From NCBI GenBank assembly GCA_963762615.1, contig CAVXLG010000008.1, forward strand, positions 1 through 64,000: DNA of 64,000 bases, read 5' to 3'. The notes under the pieces are model-generated. The model saw nothing but the letters and a program-made list of their open reading frames with translations, ran no database searches and was not told where the DNA came from. The stretch comes from PALSA-505 sp963762615. Lineage in GTDB: Bacteria > Actinomycetota > Actinomycetes > Streptosporangiales > Streptosporangiaceae. The number at the start of each line of letters is the position of its first letter. Position 1 is the first letter of the stretch. The translations under genes and the position numbers were made by a program. This document shows positions 37,001 to 47,203 of this stretch, piece after piece.

Positions 37001-38066
37001 AGCTCGTTGTAGCGGCGCCCGCCCGGTGCAGCCCGGAAGGCTGAAGGCCTGGTGGTGCCGGGCGCGCCGCCCAGATCCCCCGCAGCGGCTGAACCGGCAC
37101 CGACGCCGTGACCGCCAGGGCACCCGCACTCCCCTCGCGGCGCCGCGAGGGCCGGGGTTGGCCGGCCCGCTGCCGTCATCAGGCGAGGGCCTGGCGAGCC
37201 CTCGCGCGCCCACGGTTCATTCACCCAGATTGCAGGCACGTATCCGCAAGGCCCTGGAAATGTCACCCGGCCCGAGCTTCAACTCGGCGATCTCGTAGCC
37301 GAAAATTCAGGCAGTGAAACGCCCGCAGATGGCATCATACAAAATTCATCGGCCCGTGAGGTTATCAGGTCCCGCATCCTCGCGTCGGTGACACCCAGGC
37401 AAGCCGACGTTACCCGGTCAGGGGATTGAGGTACGCACAACGCTTCTGAGCTGCCTGGAATTGCGACGAGCTTGGGCTGACGTCGGGCGGAAAGATTATC
37501 GCGCCCTGCGCGCTCGGGTCGAGCATCTCCGGCGCGCCGTGCTTGCGCATGCATAGCGATTCCACTTTTTCCTGCTGGACATTCAGATTATGCCCAGAAC
37601 TGCCGGTTATGCGTGGCTACTACCAAATGATGCCCTGACCGGCCGCCACGCCAGATCGGCGGTTCTACGCGCGTTCTCCCTGACCTTCCCCGTTACTCAG
37701 CGTGATGCCGCCTATCGAGGTGGCCCGGTGCCGGCCGTGAACTTGGTGCGGCGTGACCGGCCTAGAGGCCGCCGTCGGGAGAGGTGCCCGTCGATCGAGC
37801 ACACATTGCCAGCTGAGCTACCGCACACACCATCACCTGGCCCCTGACGGGCCCGGTCACAGAGCCCGAGGCCGACCGGCCTGGACCTGTCAAACCGCCC
37901 GAAAGGTGAAGGCCGGCGGTTCGGCCCGGCCCTGACCAGCCCATCCGCACAGGGTCAACCCAGCCAGCAAGCCTTGTCTTACCTGACACCTTCGGCACAG
38001 CCGCGAAACCTGGCATCAGCGGGGCACGGCCAGCGGCGCAGCTGCCATGAACCCACCTATCAGCCC
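37001..38066. other. Gene-free region of about 1 kb
   Basis: Open frames on both strands are Pro/Arg/Gly-rich shadows without ribosome sites or family motifs. I see no gene here. Confidence 0.45.
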
Positions 38067-38127
38067 TGCCGTCGCAGCCTGCTCCGAGAATCCGCCGCTC
38101 CCCCAGCCCGGGCTGCCGGTCAGCCCG
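38067..38127. repeat. Dispersed 59-bp repeat, copy B
   Basis: Counterpart of the copy at 25168, same orientation, one inserted A. It adjoins recombinase-like debris. Confidence 0.7.
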
Positions 38128-38139
38128 CCAGATCCCGCC

Positions 38140-38416
38140 GCCCTCCGCTACCACCAGCCAGGGGCAGGCGCGCTGCCACGCGATGCCTCCCAGTCAGCTG
38201 CCGGATCGACAGCCCGCGGCCGTCTGTCCCGCCTGATCTGGTCGAACAGCTCCAGCCTCGACCGCCCTGCCTTTGACCTTCGCGCCGGCGATACCGCTCA
38301 ACCGCCGGCGCAGTCAGATCGGCAATGCCGAGGTGCTCACCGAGCATCCAGCGATCCAGGTGCGCGACCAAGGCAGCGGCCTGCCGGCGCTCAGCGCCTG
38401 ACCCCAGAAGGATCAC
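38140..38416 (-). mobile_element. Mobile-element debris (recombinase N-terminus and IstA-like piece)
   Basis: RQAAALVAHLDRWMLGEHLG and IADLTAPAVERYRRR look like the N-terminal core-binding region of a tyrosine recombinase; further on RLELFDQIRRDRR and GLSIRQLTGRH, in two frames, look like the helix-turn-helix start of an IS21 transposase. Short and frameshifted. Confidence 0.35.
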
Positions 38417-38483
38417 GCGTCAACCGTGAACACCTTGCCCCGGGACATGGCCGTCGCCGGGCCGAAGCGAGAATGGCCACGCA

Positions 38484-38693
38484 TCAAGGGCGGCTGGTAT
38501 GGATTACCGGGCCGGGTGCCTGCCGGGCCGGGTGCCTGCCGGGCCGCCGCCGCATCCGCGGGGCGGCCAGCACAAGGGCGCCCAGGAACACCACGATGCC
38601 GATGAACAGCAGGTACAGCAGGCCCTTCGCGACCACGCCCACGATGCCCAGCGCGATCGCCGCGATCACCAGCAGCAGAAACAGGGCAAGCAT
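38484..38693 (-). CDS. Small hydrophobic membrane protein
   Basis: 69 residues. Two nearly continuous membrane segments (MLALFLLLVIAAIALGIVGV, LLYLLFIGIVVFLGALVLAA) and a short basic tail. Such very small hydrophobic proteins are common next to stress and PRC-barrel genes in actinomycetes. It lies 26 bases downstream of the PRC-barrel gene on the same strand, so the two are probably co-transcribed. Confidence 0.65.
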   Translation of the reverse strand: MLALFLLLVIAAIALGIVGVVAKGLLYLLFIGIVVFLGALVLAAPRMRRRPGRHPARQAPGPVIHTSRP

Positions 38694-38718
38694 CCGGTCC
38701 TCCGCTCAGTCGGGCGGC

Positions 38719-39071
38719 TCAGCGGCGGGCCAGCCGCCGCTCACCACCGCCGCCTGGCTCATAGGCCAGGCCGTAGTGCTTGAAGATCGCCTCTTCGTCG
38801 TCCGCGGGCAGCCGTCGGTGCCGATCGACGGGGCATCCTTGACTTGTTTCCTGTCGCAGGAGACCTTGAGATGCCCCGGACCCACCGTTGCCTGGCTAAG
38901 GGGCACGAACGCGAGCCGGTGCCGGGTCGGCATTCCGACCTTGACCGTGCCGAATGACGGCAGGTCGGTGCCGGTGTCGACGTAGACGGCCTCCAGCTCG
39001 CCGATCTTGCGACCGGCGGCGTCGACCACGTGGTGGCCGCGCCATTCCCGGATGTCGGCCGCCTCGAACAC
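38719..39071 (-). pseudogene. PRC-barrel domain protein, one frameshift near the C-terminus
   Basis: Start chosen at GTG 39071 (VFEAADIREWRGHHVVDAAG) with GAGGAGG about nine bases upstream. The PRC barrel follows: RKIGELEAVYVDTGTDLPSF, GTVKVGMPTRHRLAFVPLSQ, GHLKVSCDRKQVKDAPSIGT. A missing base near 38818 moves the end LPADDEEAIFKHYGLAYEPG, GGGERRLARR into the next frame, with its stop at 38719. Full family length is about 118 residues. PRC-barrel proteins bind RNA, lipids or photosystem proteins; role here unknown. Confidence 0.8.
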
Positions 39072-39282
39072 GCCAGCTTCCTCCTCACAGGGTCGCATTT
39101 GCCTGCGGTCCTGGCCTGGCATGAGCGCCGCCGCCACGGGTCGCCGGCTCAAGCGTCATACCCGGCCACCGGAGATCAACCTCACCAAGCACCGGATCCG
39201 CTGAAAACAAGTCCTCAGCGGATTCACGCACGAGTGCCAGATCGCTGCCTGACAGCCCTTAGCTGCTACGAGTGCTTACTGT

Positions 39283-39356
39283 GCCGTGAGTTCAGCCTGA
39301 CTGAAGGGTCGGCATCAGGAACTCACGGTCGTCCTGGATTTGGCCACCGCGATCAG
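39283..39356 (+). repeat. Dispersed repeat, copy 3 (74-bp form)
   Basis: Identical to 7204-7226 for 23 bases and about 81 percent identical over the full 74 bases. It lies alone, with no recombinase or transposase next to it. Confidence 0.75.
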
Positions 39357-39428
39357 CGTGGGTTCGTGGTAGGAAGCTTTTGGCGCCTGCTCTTTCGTTG
39401 TGGCTGGTCCGGAGGGGTTCGGCGGCGC

Positions 39429-41307
39429 TCACTTGATCACGGGCAGTTCCACGTACGAAGGGCTCGCCGCACTGTGGCTGATTCTGTAGGTGGCTTTGCC
39501 GTCTGCGGGCAGCAGCTGGAACGCGTCGGGGTCGGCGGCCGCGATCGTGATCCGGATCCTGTCCCCGGCCCGGAAGAGCACGGAGGTGGGCAGCAGATCG
39601 AACGTCACTTGCTGGGGCTGGCGCAGGGGGAACGGTGAGGCGTCGGTCTGGTCGTAGGTGCGGGAGGTGCGTAGCTTGCGCCATGCGGGGTTGTCCCGCC
39701 TGGGTGCGAGCGCGCGGTCGGTGAGCGCCAGTTCGCCTTCGGTGACGTAGATGACGCGGCCGCTGGGCTCCACGTCCTCCAGGTAGGCGTACAGCGCGCC
39801 GTGGCTCGCGCCGCGGACGCCGGTCACGGTGAGGGTTACCCGGCCAAGGCCGGTCACCTGGGTTGCCTGGTGCAGCGGCGCGGTGGTGTAGCTGAGCAGC
39901 TTGCGGTCCACGGCAGCGCGGTTGGGGTAAACGACCGGGTCGCCGGTGAGGTTGGTGTTCCAGCGGTTCAGCTGGCCCGAGCCTGCTGTCGGGTTGAGCT
40001 TCAGCAGGTCAGAAGCCGGCGTGGCGCTGGGCTGCTGCCAGGTGAGCGCGTGCCCGGCGGCGAGGTTGAGCCGGCGCGGGTGGGTCCCGGCGACCGGAAA
40101 GCGCGTGGTCGTGTGCCATGTGCCCGCGTTCAGGGTGTAGTAGTGCAGCAGGCGCCTGCTGTCGGGGCGGTCGTCATTCTTCACGTAGCGGTCGAAGAAC
40201 GCATACAGCCGGTCGTTGAGTTGCTGGTGCTCGGCGGCGGTGAGCGGCCGGCTGGGCTGGAATGGGTTGGCGATGTATCCCTGGCCGTGGCTCCAGGGCC
40301 CGATCCAGTCCTGTTGGGTGTTGGGCAGGCTGGTGAACTGCGACAGGACGCCGTTGGCGGTGCCGGCATCGAGCCATCCGGCGAAGGTGAGGATCGGGAC
40401 GTCCCCCGCGCTGATAGCAGAGGTCTTGCTGCCGACGCTGGCCACCGTCCAGCTCTGCGGGCCGTGGACGTAGTCGCGGTACACCCCGGTGCGGGCGAAG
40501 TCGACCAGGTTGGCGTTGCGGAAGTGCTGAGCCCGCGCGGCGGCCCGCAGCGCCTTGCCGTGCGGCCCGTCAACCGGCTCCGGCAAGGCGCCGGTCAGCC
40601 CGGACTGCTTGCAGGCTTGCCGCGTCTGGGCGCTCGTGGCACAGGTCGTGCCGCCGGCCTTGTCCAGAGATCCGCAGCAGCAGCCCGTAGGGGGCAATCA
40701 GCGGCTCGATGAGTATCCCGCCCGGGCGCACCAGGTCCTCGTAAGGGTCGAAGTCGTAGGAGACCGGCGCTGCGGCGGTGATGTGCGGGTTGCGCAGCGC
40801 CAGCGAGAGCATCGCAGCGTCGGCTGAGTAGGACACACCGGTCACCCCGACACGGCCGCACGACCATGGCTGGGCGGCGATCCAGTCGGCCAGCGAGCCG
40901 GCATCGGCGATCATCGCCCTGCCCAGCTCGGCCGTGAGCGTGCCAAACGAGGCCCCCGTGCCGCGCAGGTCAGCGAACACGTACGCGTAGCCGCGCGCGT
41001 TCCAGGGTGCCGCGATGAAGTAGTTGGGATTGTTCTTGAACCCGCCGGAATACGCCCTCGCACGCCAGTACCGATCGGTCTCCAGCACCGTCGGCAGCCG
41101 CGCCCCGGCAGTAGTGCCAGGCGGCAGCCACACGTCAACGGCCAGGCGCACGCCGTCCGGCATCCGCACGTACCGCGACTGCAACCGGGGGAACACCAAA
41201 CCGGCGCTGCGGCCAGCCGGGGCTGCAGGGCGCGCGGCACCCGCCATCGTGATCGCGGCGAGAGCCGTCACCAGGACTACCGACGAAACTCGAATCAGGC
41301 GAGACAT
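39429..41307 (-). pseudogene. Secreted CocE/NonD-family (X-Pro dipeptidyl-peptidase-like) hydrolase, one frameshift
   Basis: About 625 residues across two frames joined near 40660-40690. Signal peptide MSRLIRVSSVVLVTALAAIT; alpha/beta-hydrolase core with VFADLRGTGASFGT, nucleophile Ser159 in VGVTGVSYSAD (Ala where G-x-S-Y-x-G normally has its last Gly), Asp in ILTFAGWLDAGTANG, His in IGPWSHGQGY; then the C-terminal jelly-roll (LGRVTLTVTGVRGASHGALY, RAGDRIRITIAAADPDAFQL). The family hydrolyses acyl esters or X-Pro peptides outside the cell. GGAGG lies six bases before the ATG. Everything needed is present except the single frame break. Confidence 0.9.
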
Positions 41308-41585
41308 CCAGGACCTCCAAGCCGACGGGATAGCAGCGCCCCGAGCGCCGTAGCGCGGGATCAGCGCTGCCGCTCACCAGCAGCGTGGTGAAGGCAAGCG
41401 CCAGCAGAGGCCGGCTGGTGCGGCGTTCATGCTCCAGCATGGTGTCGCGAGCTCGCTCACACAATCGGGAAAACCCCCGCTTTCCCTGATGGCCCGCGGG
41501 GCCAGATCAGGGTAAGCCCCACCCGAGCCCCCCGCTGCAGACGCCCGACGGGCCGGACGTACCTCATCGCTTGCATGCCCGGTAG
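41308..41585. other. Intergenic region
   Basis: No gene supported upstream of the CocE-like gene; it must contain that gene's promoter. Confidence 0.4.
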
Positions 41586-41945
41586 TCACCGAGCAGCACC
41601 CGCGGGATCGTGACGCACCAGATCGACCTGTTCGGCGCGGCGCCGACAAAGTGCCGTCGGACAAAGGCCGGCGCGCATAGCGGCGGCTATTTGCGCGCTG
41701 GCGCCGACCAGCGTCGTTACGAACAGTGACCCCGATTCCGAGCCCGGCGCCGCGCGGATCGCCGACTCGGCGCGACTGATACATGCCTCGTCCGCGCAGA
41801 CGGACGCATACAGATCATCCAGTTCGGTATCGGAGCAACCCGATGCCGTGCCGGGCCGCGCGGGGATGGGCGGTGGCCCCGGCCATGATTTCCTCATCGA
41901 CCATGGCATAGACGCAGGCGAACAGGTCCTCGGTTGGCAGCATGG
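41586..41945 (-). pseudogene. Possible IS982-like transposase N-terminal remnant
   Basis: MLPTEDLFACVYAMVDEEIM then, in another frame, IPARPGTASGCSDTELDDLY resembles the start of IS982-type transposases, but the continuation (DEACISRAESAIRAAPGSES) does not. Low confidence; it may be an unrelated small protein. Confidence 0.3.
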
Positions 41946-42027
41946 GTGGCCTCAGCGGGACAAGGTTCAGCTGCCCCTGCCGCAGAAGCCACCTGAAGAT
42001 CGACGCGGCACGCTGTGATCAGCCTCC

Positions 42028-42523
42028 GTGGCCGGGACCAGCCGGGTCGTGCTCCCCGACGTGTCAGCGGTGCTCATCCGGCCGGTCCGTGGCGCCGACG
42101 CCCCGCTCCTGGCGGACGGCTTCGCCTGGCTGGGCGCCAAATCCCGCTGGATGCGGTTCCTGACGGCGAGGAATGAGCTGTCACCGACGTCGACCACCAC
42201 GACCACGAGGCGCTCGGCGCGCTGAGCCACGACGGGCGGGGCGTGGGGGTCGCTCGCTACATCCGCGGTATGCCCAGGACCCGCAGGGCGCCGACATTGC
42301 CGTCACGATCGTCAACGACTGGCAGGACCGGGGCCTGGGCACCTAGTTGCTGGCCCGGCTGTCTGACCGGGCCCGCAAGGAGGGTACCCGCTGCTTCACC
42401 GCGCTGGTCGCGGCCGACAATGCGGTGGTGGCCGGACTGCTGCGAAAGCTGAACGCCGAGCTTACCGGTCGCGAGTCCGGCACCGTGGAGTACGAACTCA
42501 GCCTGGGCGGCGCCCGTACCTAG
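42028..42523 (+). pseudogene. GNAT-family acetyltransferase, frameshifted with internal TAG
   Basis: Merged reading: VAGTSRVVLPDVSAVLIRPV, RGADAPLLADGFAWLGAKSR, WMRFLTARNELSPT, DHHDHEALGALSHDGRGVGV, ARYIRDAQDP, ADIAVTIVNDWQDRGLGT, TAG (42344-42346, relatives have Glu), LLARLSDRARKEGTRCFTAL and VEYELSLGGART. The acetyl-CoA-binding loop Q-D-R-G-L-G-T is present. At least two indels near 42180 and 42275 plus the TAG make it dead as written. Confidence 0.8.
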
Positions 42524-42927
42524 GGCCGTGCTGCCGCTTCAGGAGTATCTGGCATTCACCGTGTCTGGGATCGTGTCCGACGCGCCAGGCTGCTCCTGAC
42601 GGTGATCGGTCCCCGGGTTGGTTCGGCTGATTTCCCCAGGGTGCGCGGTACCGAGATGTCACTGAGCAGGGTCTCATCGTTCCACGACGCGTCTCGCTCT
42701 TCGCCTGCGGGGCACCCGCTGAAGGCGGGCCGGGTCAACTGTGGATCTGGCTCACGGATTCGCCGATGCTCTGCGCAAGGAACCCGACGTGCGCGCCGGG
42801 GCGGGCAACCGGACCTCGGCGGCCGCCGCGGCAGGCGCGTTACCGGCTCTGGTGCCTGCGCCGGTTGCCCGGCGGCTGGCACGGCTGGGTAATGCGGTGA
42901 AAGCGTATCTGTGGCACCGTTTTGGCC
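42524..42927. other. Upstream region of the LuxR-type regulator
   Basis: About 400 bases. One plus-strand frame (FADALRKEPDVRAGAG, VARRLARLGNAVKAYLWHRF) is vaguely coding-like but has no start or family. It must contain the promoter of the large regulator. Confidence 0.35.
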
Positions 42928-45900
42928 ATGAGCGTCAGCGTGGTGAGCCCGGTGTTCATCGGCCGCCGCGAGGAGATCGCGTCGCTGACCGCGCTGATGG
43001 GCCGGGCCCAGGCCGGCGAGCCGGCGTTCGTGCTGGTCGGCGGTGAAGCTGGTGTCGGTAAGACGCGCCTGGTCAGCGAGCTGGCGGCGCGGGCGTCGGG
43101 CGCCGGGTTCTTGGTGCTCACGGGCCAGTGCGTTGAACTGGGGGCTGAGGGTTTGCCGCTGGCCCCGCTGGTGGACGCGTTGCGTGCACTGGCCCGCACT
43201 ATGCGCCCGGAGGCGCTGGCCGAGGTGCTCGGGCCGGCCGGGCCAGGCCTTGCCCGGCTGCTGCCGTCGCCAGCAGGTGATCCCTTGCGCGTACGAGACT
43301 TGCTCGACATGCCTGGACTCGGGCTCAGGCTGCTGACGGACGTCTCCGGCGTGGACTGTGTGATCGGGCACGTATACACCACCGACCTGCCTGATCCCGG
43401 TCGCTACCTGACGCCGGGGGACCTGGTGCTGACCGGCATGATCTGGTGCCGGGAACCGGGCGATGCCGACCGGTTCGTCAGGGCTCTGGCCAAGGCGGGC
43501 GCGGGAGTGCTCGGTGCCGGAGAGGCTCTCGGCGAGGTGCGGCCCGAGCTGATCCAGGCGTGCGGGCGGCACGGCATCACCCTGCTCGCGGTGCCGGCCG
43601 AGACCTCGTTCGCCACCGTCACCGAGGAGGTGGGACGCCGGCTGACCGGGGACCGGGCGACAGCCATGACCAGGGCAGGCGCCGCGGGCCGCCCGCCGGG
43701 CGAGGACATCCGGACGGCGCAGTTGCTGGAACTGGTCCTGGGCCTGCTGGTCCGGCTGAGCGCGACCCAGCCGGTCATGTTCGTGATCGAGGATCTGCAC
43801 TGGGCCGACCAGTCCACGCTGGATCTGACCGCCTTCCTGGTCAGGTCGCTGCGCGGCGCCGGGGTGCTGCTGGTGGCTACCTACCGGTCTGATGAGCTGC
43901 ACCGGCGTCACCCGCTGCGGCCGCTGCTGGCCGGCTGGAAACGGGCCCGGTCGGCTGAGCGCGTTGAACTGCGCAGGTTCGATCGCGGTGAGGTTACCGC
44001 CCAGCTCGCCGCCATCCTTGGTGATGACCCGGCGCCGGGGGTCGCCGACGTCGTGTTCGACCGTTCTGGCGGCAACGCCTACCTGGTGGAGGAACTCGCC
44101 GCGGTGCGCGGCGATGGTGAGCTGGCGGATCTGCCGCCGTCTTTGCGGGACGTGCTGCTGAGCCGGGTGGACGCGCTGAGCGGGGATGCGCACCGGCTGC
44201 TGCGCACCGCGTCGGCGGCCGGGGGGACCGTGCCCGACCGGCTGCTGGCGGAGGTCGCCGGGTTCGGGGAGACCGAGCTTTTCGCGGCGCTGCGGGAGGC
44301 CGTCGACAACCACCTGCTCCTGGTGGACCCCGGCGGTCGCGGTTATGTGTTCCGGCACGCGCTGACCCGGGACGCGGTGTATGAGGACATGCTGCCGGGC
44401 GAGCGGGTCCGGCTGCACGGAGCCTACGGGGCGGCGCTGGCCCGCGATGGCGGGCTGGCCGGTGACCAGGCCGCGCTGCCTGCCGCGCTGGCCCACCACT
44501 GGTATGCCGCGCTGGACCTGCCCCGGGCGCTGCCGGCCGCGATCGATGCCGCCAACCACGCGATGGCCTGCTATGCCCCGGCTGAGGCGCTGCGCCATCT
44601 GGAACGGGCACTGGAGATCTGGCCCCGGGTGAAGGACGCCGGGCAGCGCACTGGCCTGGACCGGGCGGAGGTGAGCCGGCTCGCGGCCCAGGCGGCGTAC
44701 CGTTCTGGCGCGATAGACCGGTCGCAGTCCCTGCTCGCCGATGCCCTGGCCGGACTGCCCCCTGGCTTCGACCCGGTCCGCAAGGCGCTGCTGCTGGAGC
44801 GGTACGCGCAGGCGCAGCGGTACGCGGGCCGGGGTCCCGAGGCGGCCGCGTCGCTGGAGCAGGCGCTGGCCCTGCTTCCCGCGGGCCAGCCGACCCGCGT
44901 GCACGCGGTGGTGCTGGCGGCGCTGGCGGCGCTGGCCAGTTCGCTGAAGGTCGACACGGAGCTGGAAGCGTGCGCGGAAGCGGCCAGGCGGGCGGTGGCC
45001 GCCGCCCGCGCGGCCGGCGCCCAGGATCTGGAGGCGCAGGTCGCCATTACCCTCGGCTACGCGACTTCCTACCTCGGCTCGGCCGAAGCTGGCCTGGGCC
45101 CGCTCCGTTCGGGCGTGCGGCTGGCGCTCGACCTCGATATCCCGGTGACTGCGCTGCGCGGCTACATCAACCTCTCGGACGTGCTAGGACTGCTGGGACG
45201 CCACCGGGAAGCCGCGCAGGCCGCGAGCGAAGGGCTGGACCTGGCGGTGCGGGCCGGGCTGACCCGCACGAGTTTCTCCTTCCTGATCGCCAACCAGGCC
45301 GAATCGCTGCTGCGCCTGGGTCAGTGCGCTGAGGCGGACCGGCTGACCGCCCAGGCGCTGAGCGCCCAGCCGGAAGGCCTGTATGGCACCGCGCTGTTCA
45401 AGTTGCGGGCTGAGCTGGCGGCCATGCGCGGCCGCTACGACGATGCTGCCGGTGAACTGCGAGCGGGCCGCCGCGCCATGGGCGACACCACCGACGTTCA
45501 GTTCACCCAGCCCGTCCGGTACGTCGAGGCCATGATCGCGCTCGGCCGGGGGGACCTGCCTGCCGCCCGGGACGCCGTTGCCGCCGGGCTGGCCGGCGGA
45601 ACGCTGCGGGCAGTGCGTTATGCCTGGCCGCTGGTCTGGCTGGGGATGCGTGCTGAAGCCGATGAGGCGACCCGGTGCCGCGACCGGCGCGAGGAAGTCC
45701 CGGCGCAAACCGCGCGCCGCTGCGCGGAGCTGGCCCAGACCGCGGCGCAGCTCGCGACCCCGGCGCCGCCGTGGCGCGGGTACCAGGCGCTGGTGTCCGC
45801 CGAGCACGCGCGGGCGGCCGGGACAGGCGAGGCGGCCGCCTGGTCGCAGGCCGCCGCTGCCTGGCAGGACGCGGACGAGCCCTACCCGCTGGCGTACGCG

Positions 45901-46332
45901 CTGCTGCGGCTGGCCGAAGCGCGCTGCGCCGCCGGCGAGCGGCAGCCCGCTGCCGGGCCGGTCCAGCAGGCGCATGCCATCGCGGTGCGGATCGGGGCCG
46001 CACCGATCGCCGCTGAGGCCGCCGCCCTGGCCCGCCGCACCCGGCTCAGCCTGGATCCGGCGACAGCGCCGCGAGAGGAGCCGGCGCCTCGGGCAGAGGA
46101 GGAGCCGGTGGACGAGCTGGCGCGGTTCGGGCTGACCGAGCGCGAGCGCGAAGTGCTGCTGCTGGTGGCCGCGGGCCGGTCCAACCCGGAGATCGCGCAG
46201 GCCCTGTTCATCAGTGCCAAGACCGCCAGCGTGCACGTATCCAACATCCTGGCCAAGCTCGGTGTCCGGGGCCGGGTGGAAGCCGCCGCGGTAGCGCACC
46301 GCCTCGGCGCCGGGCAGCAGTCTCCTGCCTGA
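42928..46332 (+). CDS. LAL-type LuxR transcriptional regulator with a PucR sensory domain inserted in its ATPase
   Basis: 1134 residues from ATG 42928 (an upstream TTG would add two); numbering below counts from that TTG. AAA/STAND ATPase begins FIGRREEIASLTALMG; Walker A GGEAGVGKT at ~40-48; Walker B VMFVIEDLHWAD at ~285-295. Between them, residues ~122-250 form a complete PucR N-terminal domain: LRVRDLLDMPGLGLRLLTDV, TDLPDPGRYLTPGDLVLTGM, DADRFVRALAKAGAGVLGAG, AVPAETSFATVTEEVGRRLT. The ATPase resumes as TAQLLELVLGLLVRLSATQP. Helical TPR-like repeats occupy ~500-1040, and a LuxR helix-turn-helix ends it (LTEREREVLLLVAAGRSNPE, TASVHVSNILAKLGVRGRVE). A large ATP- and ligand-gated activator; target genes unknown. 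Confidence 0.93.
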   Translation: MSVSVVSPVFIGRREEIASLTALMGRAQAGEPAFVLVGGEAGVGKTRLVSELAARASGAGFLVLTGQCVELGAEGLPLAPLVDALRALARTMRPEALAEVLGPAGPGLARLLPSPAGDPLRVRDLLDMPGLGLRLLTDVSGVDCVIGHVYTTDLPDPGRYLTPGDLVLTGMIWCREPGDADRFVRALAKAGAGVLGAGEALGEVRPELIQACGRHGITLLAVPAETSFATVTEEVGRRLTGDRATAMTRAGAAGRPPGEDIRTAQLLELVLGLLVRLSATQPVMFVIEDLHWADQSTLDLTAFLVRSLRGAGVLLVATYRSDELHRRHPLRPLLAGWKRARSAERVELRRFDRGEVTAQLAAILGDDPAPGVADVVFDRSGGNAYLVEELAAVRGDGELADLPPSLRDVLLSRVDALSGDAHRLLRTASAAGGTVPDRLLAEVAGFGETELFAALREAVDNHLLLVDPGGRGYVFRHALTRDAVYEDMLPGERVRLHGAYGAALARDGGLAGDQAALPAALAHHWYAALDLPRALPAAIDAANHAMACYAPAEALRHLERALEIWPRVKDAGQRTGLDRAEVSRLAAQAAYRSGAIDRSQSLLADALAGLPPGFDPVRKALLLERYAQAQRYAGRGPEAAASLEQALALLPAGQPTRVHAVVLAALAALASSLKVDTELEACAEAARRAVAAARAAGAQDLEAQVAITLGYATSYLGSAEAGLGPLRSGVRLALDLDIPVTALRGYINLSDVLGLLGRHREAAQAASEGLDLAVRAGLTRTSFSFLIANQAESLLRLGQCAEADRLTAQALSAQPEGLYGTALFKLRAELAAMRGRYDDAAGELRAGRRAMGDTTDVQFTQPVRYVEAMIALGRGDLPAARDAVAAGLAGGTLRAVRYAWPLVWLGMRAEADEATRCRDRREEVPAQTARRCAELAQTAAQLATPAPPWRGYQALVSAEHARAAGTGEAAAWSQAAAAWQDADEPYPLAYALLRLAEARCAAGERQPAAGPVQQAHAIAVRIGAAPIAAEAAALARRTRLSLDPATAPREEPAPRAEEEPVDELARFGLTEREREVLLLVAAGRSNPEIAQALFISAKTASVHVSNILAKLGVRGRVEAAAVAHRLGAGQQSPA

Positions 46333-46800
46333 CCGCAGCCGCCCGCAGCCGGTTCTGTTGCTGCTCTCAGGGTGCTGCCGGGAACGCTAAGCCGTAGCTC
46401 CCCCCCACCACGAAACTGAATGGGCGTTGACCAGGGATAACGTACATCGGCCATGACTACGGTAGTCATGTAACTTCCGCGACTGCAGCGCTCCTACCTG
46501 GTCAAAGAGGGCGGGCTCATCGGCCTGGGGGGAACTTCGGGCTAAGGTCCCCGATCGGCGGTGAGCGGGCCGGCTAAGGGGGTCCCGCGCAGATCTGAGG
46601 GCCCGCCGCGGCCGCATTACGGCAGTCGGCCGATGCGCCGCGCGGCCCGTAGCGCAATCGTGGAAGCAATTCGGCGACGGGGAAGGGATGGTCGTTGCCC
46701 TCGGGCCGATCTCGATCCGACAGCCACCCTGGAACTCGTTGAAGATATCTACCGATTTGCGAAACAACGCGCACATCGACTCACAAGGAGGACAGAAAGA
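46333..46800. other. Intergenic region
   Basis: About 470 bases without a supported gene. It contains the AAGGAGG ribosome site (46783-46789) of the next small gene. Confidence 0.45.
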
Positions 46801-47003
46801 TGATTTGGCTATTGGTCAACCTGCTACTGGCGGCACCCTTTGTCGCAGTCTGGGTGGGGGTACCTTTGTGGCTGGTCCTGAAGCACCCCGATCAGGATGC
46901 CCGGCCGCAGGCGGCAGGCGGCTGCCAGCCGCATGCAGTAAGAGGCCCGGCCCGCAGCCACCAGGCCGAGCCCGCTGACCCGCAACCCGTGGCCGTCCGC
47001 TGA
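46801..47003 (+). CDS. Small membrane protein
   Basis: 67 residues: MIWLLVNLLLAAPFVAVWVG then VPLWLVLKHPDQDARPQ. One N-terminal membrane helix and a hydrophilic tail. The ATG follows a near-perfect AAGGAGG site at 11 bases, one of the best in the window, which makes translation likely. Function unknown; LtrA lies 200 bases further on the same strand. Confidence 0.65.
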
Positions 47004-47203
47004 TGCGGCAAGCATGGGCTGGGCCAGCGCGGAGATGGCCACGCGACATTCGATCAGGCCTGGGCGCGGGACCGCTCCCTCGACGGTACGCGCCCTGCGG
47101 CACGCGCTGGGAGCAGCACGATCGGCCCGCGCGAACCTACCCGGGCCCCGGCCCCGCCAGAACAGCCACAGCAACTAAGAAAGAGAAAGAGAAGTAACGT
47201 CTC

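Noticed and set aside
42556..44904. Very long minus-strand open frame opposite the LuxR-type regulator
   Set aside because: It is the antisense shadow of a strongly supported gene; composition is Arg/Gln/Gly-rich with no domain and no ribosome site.
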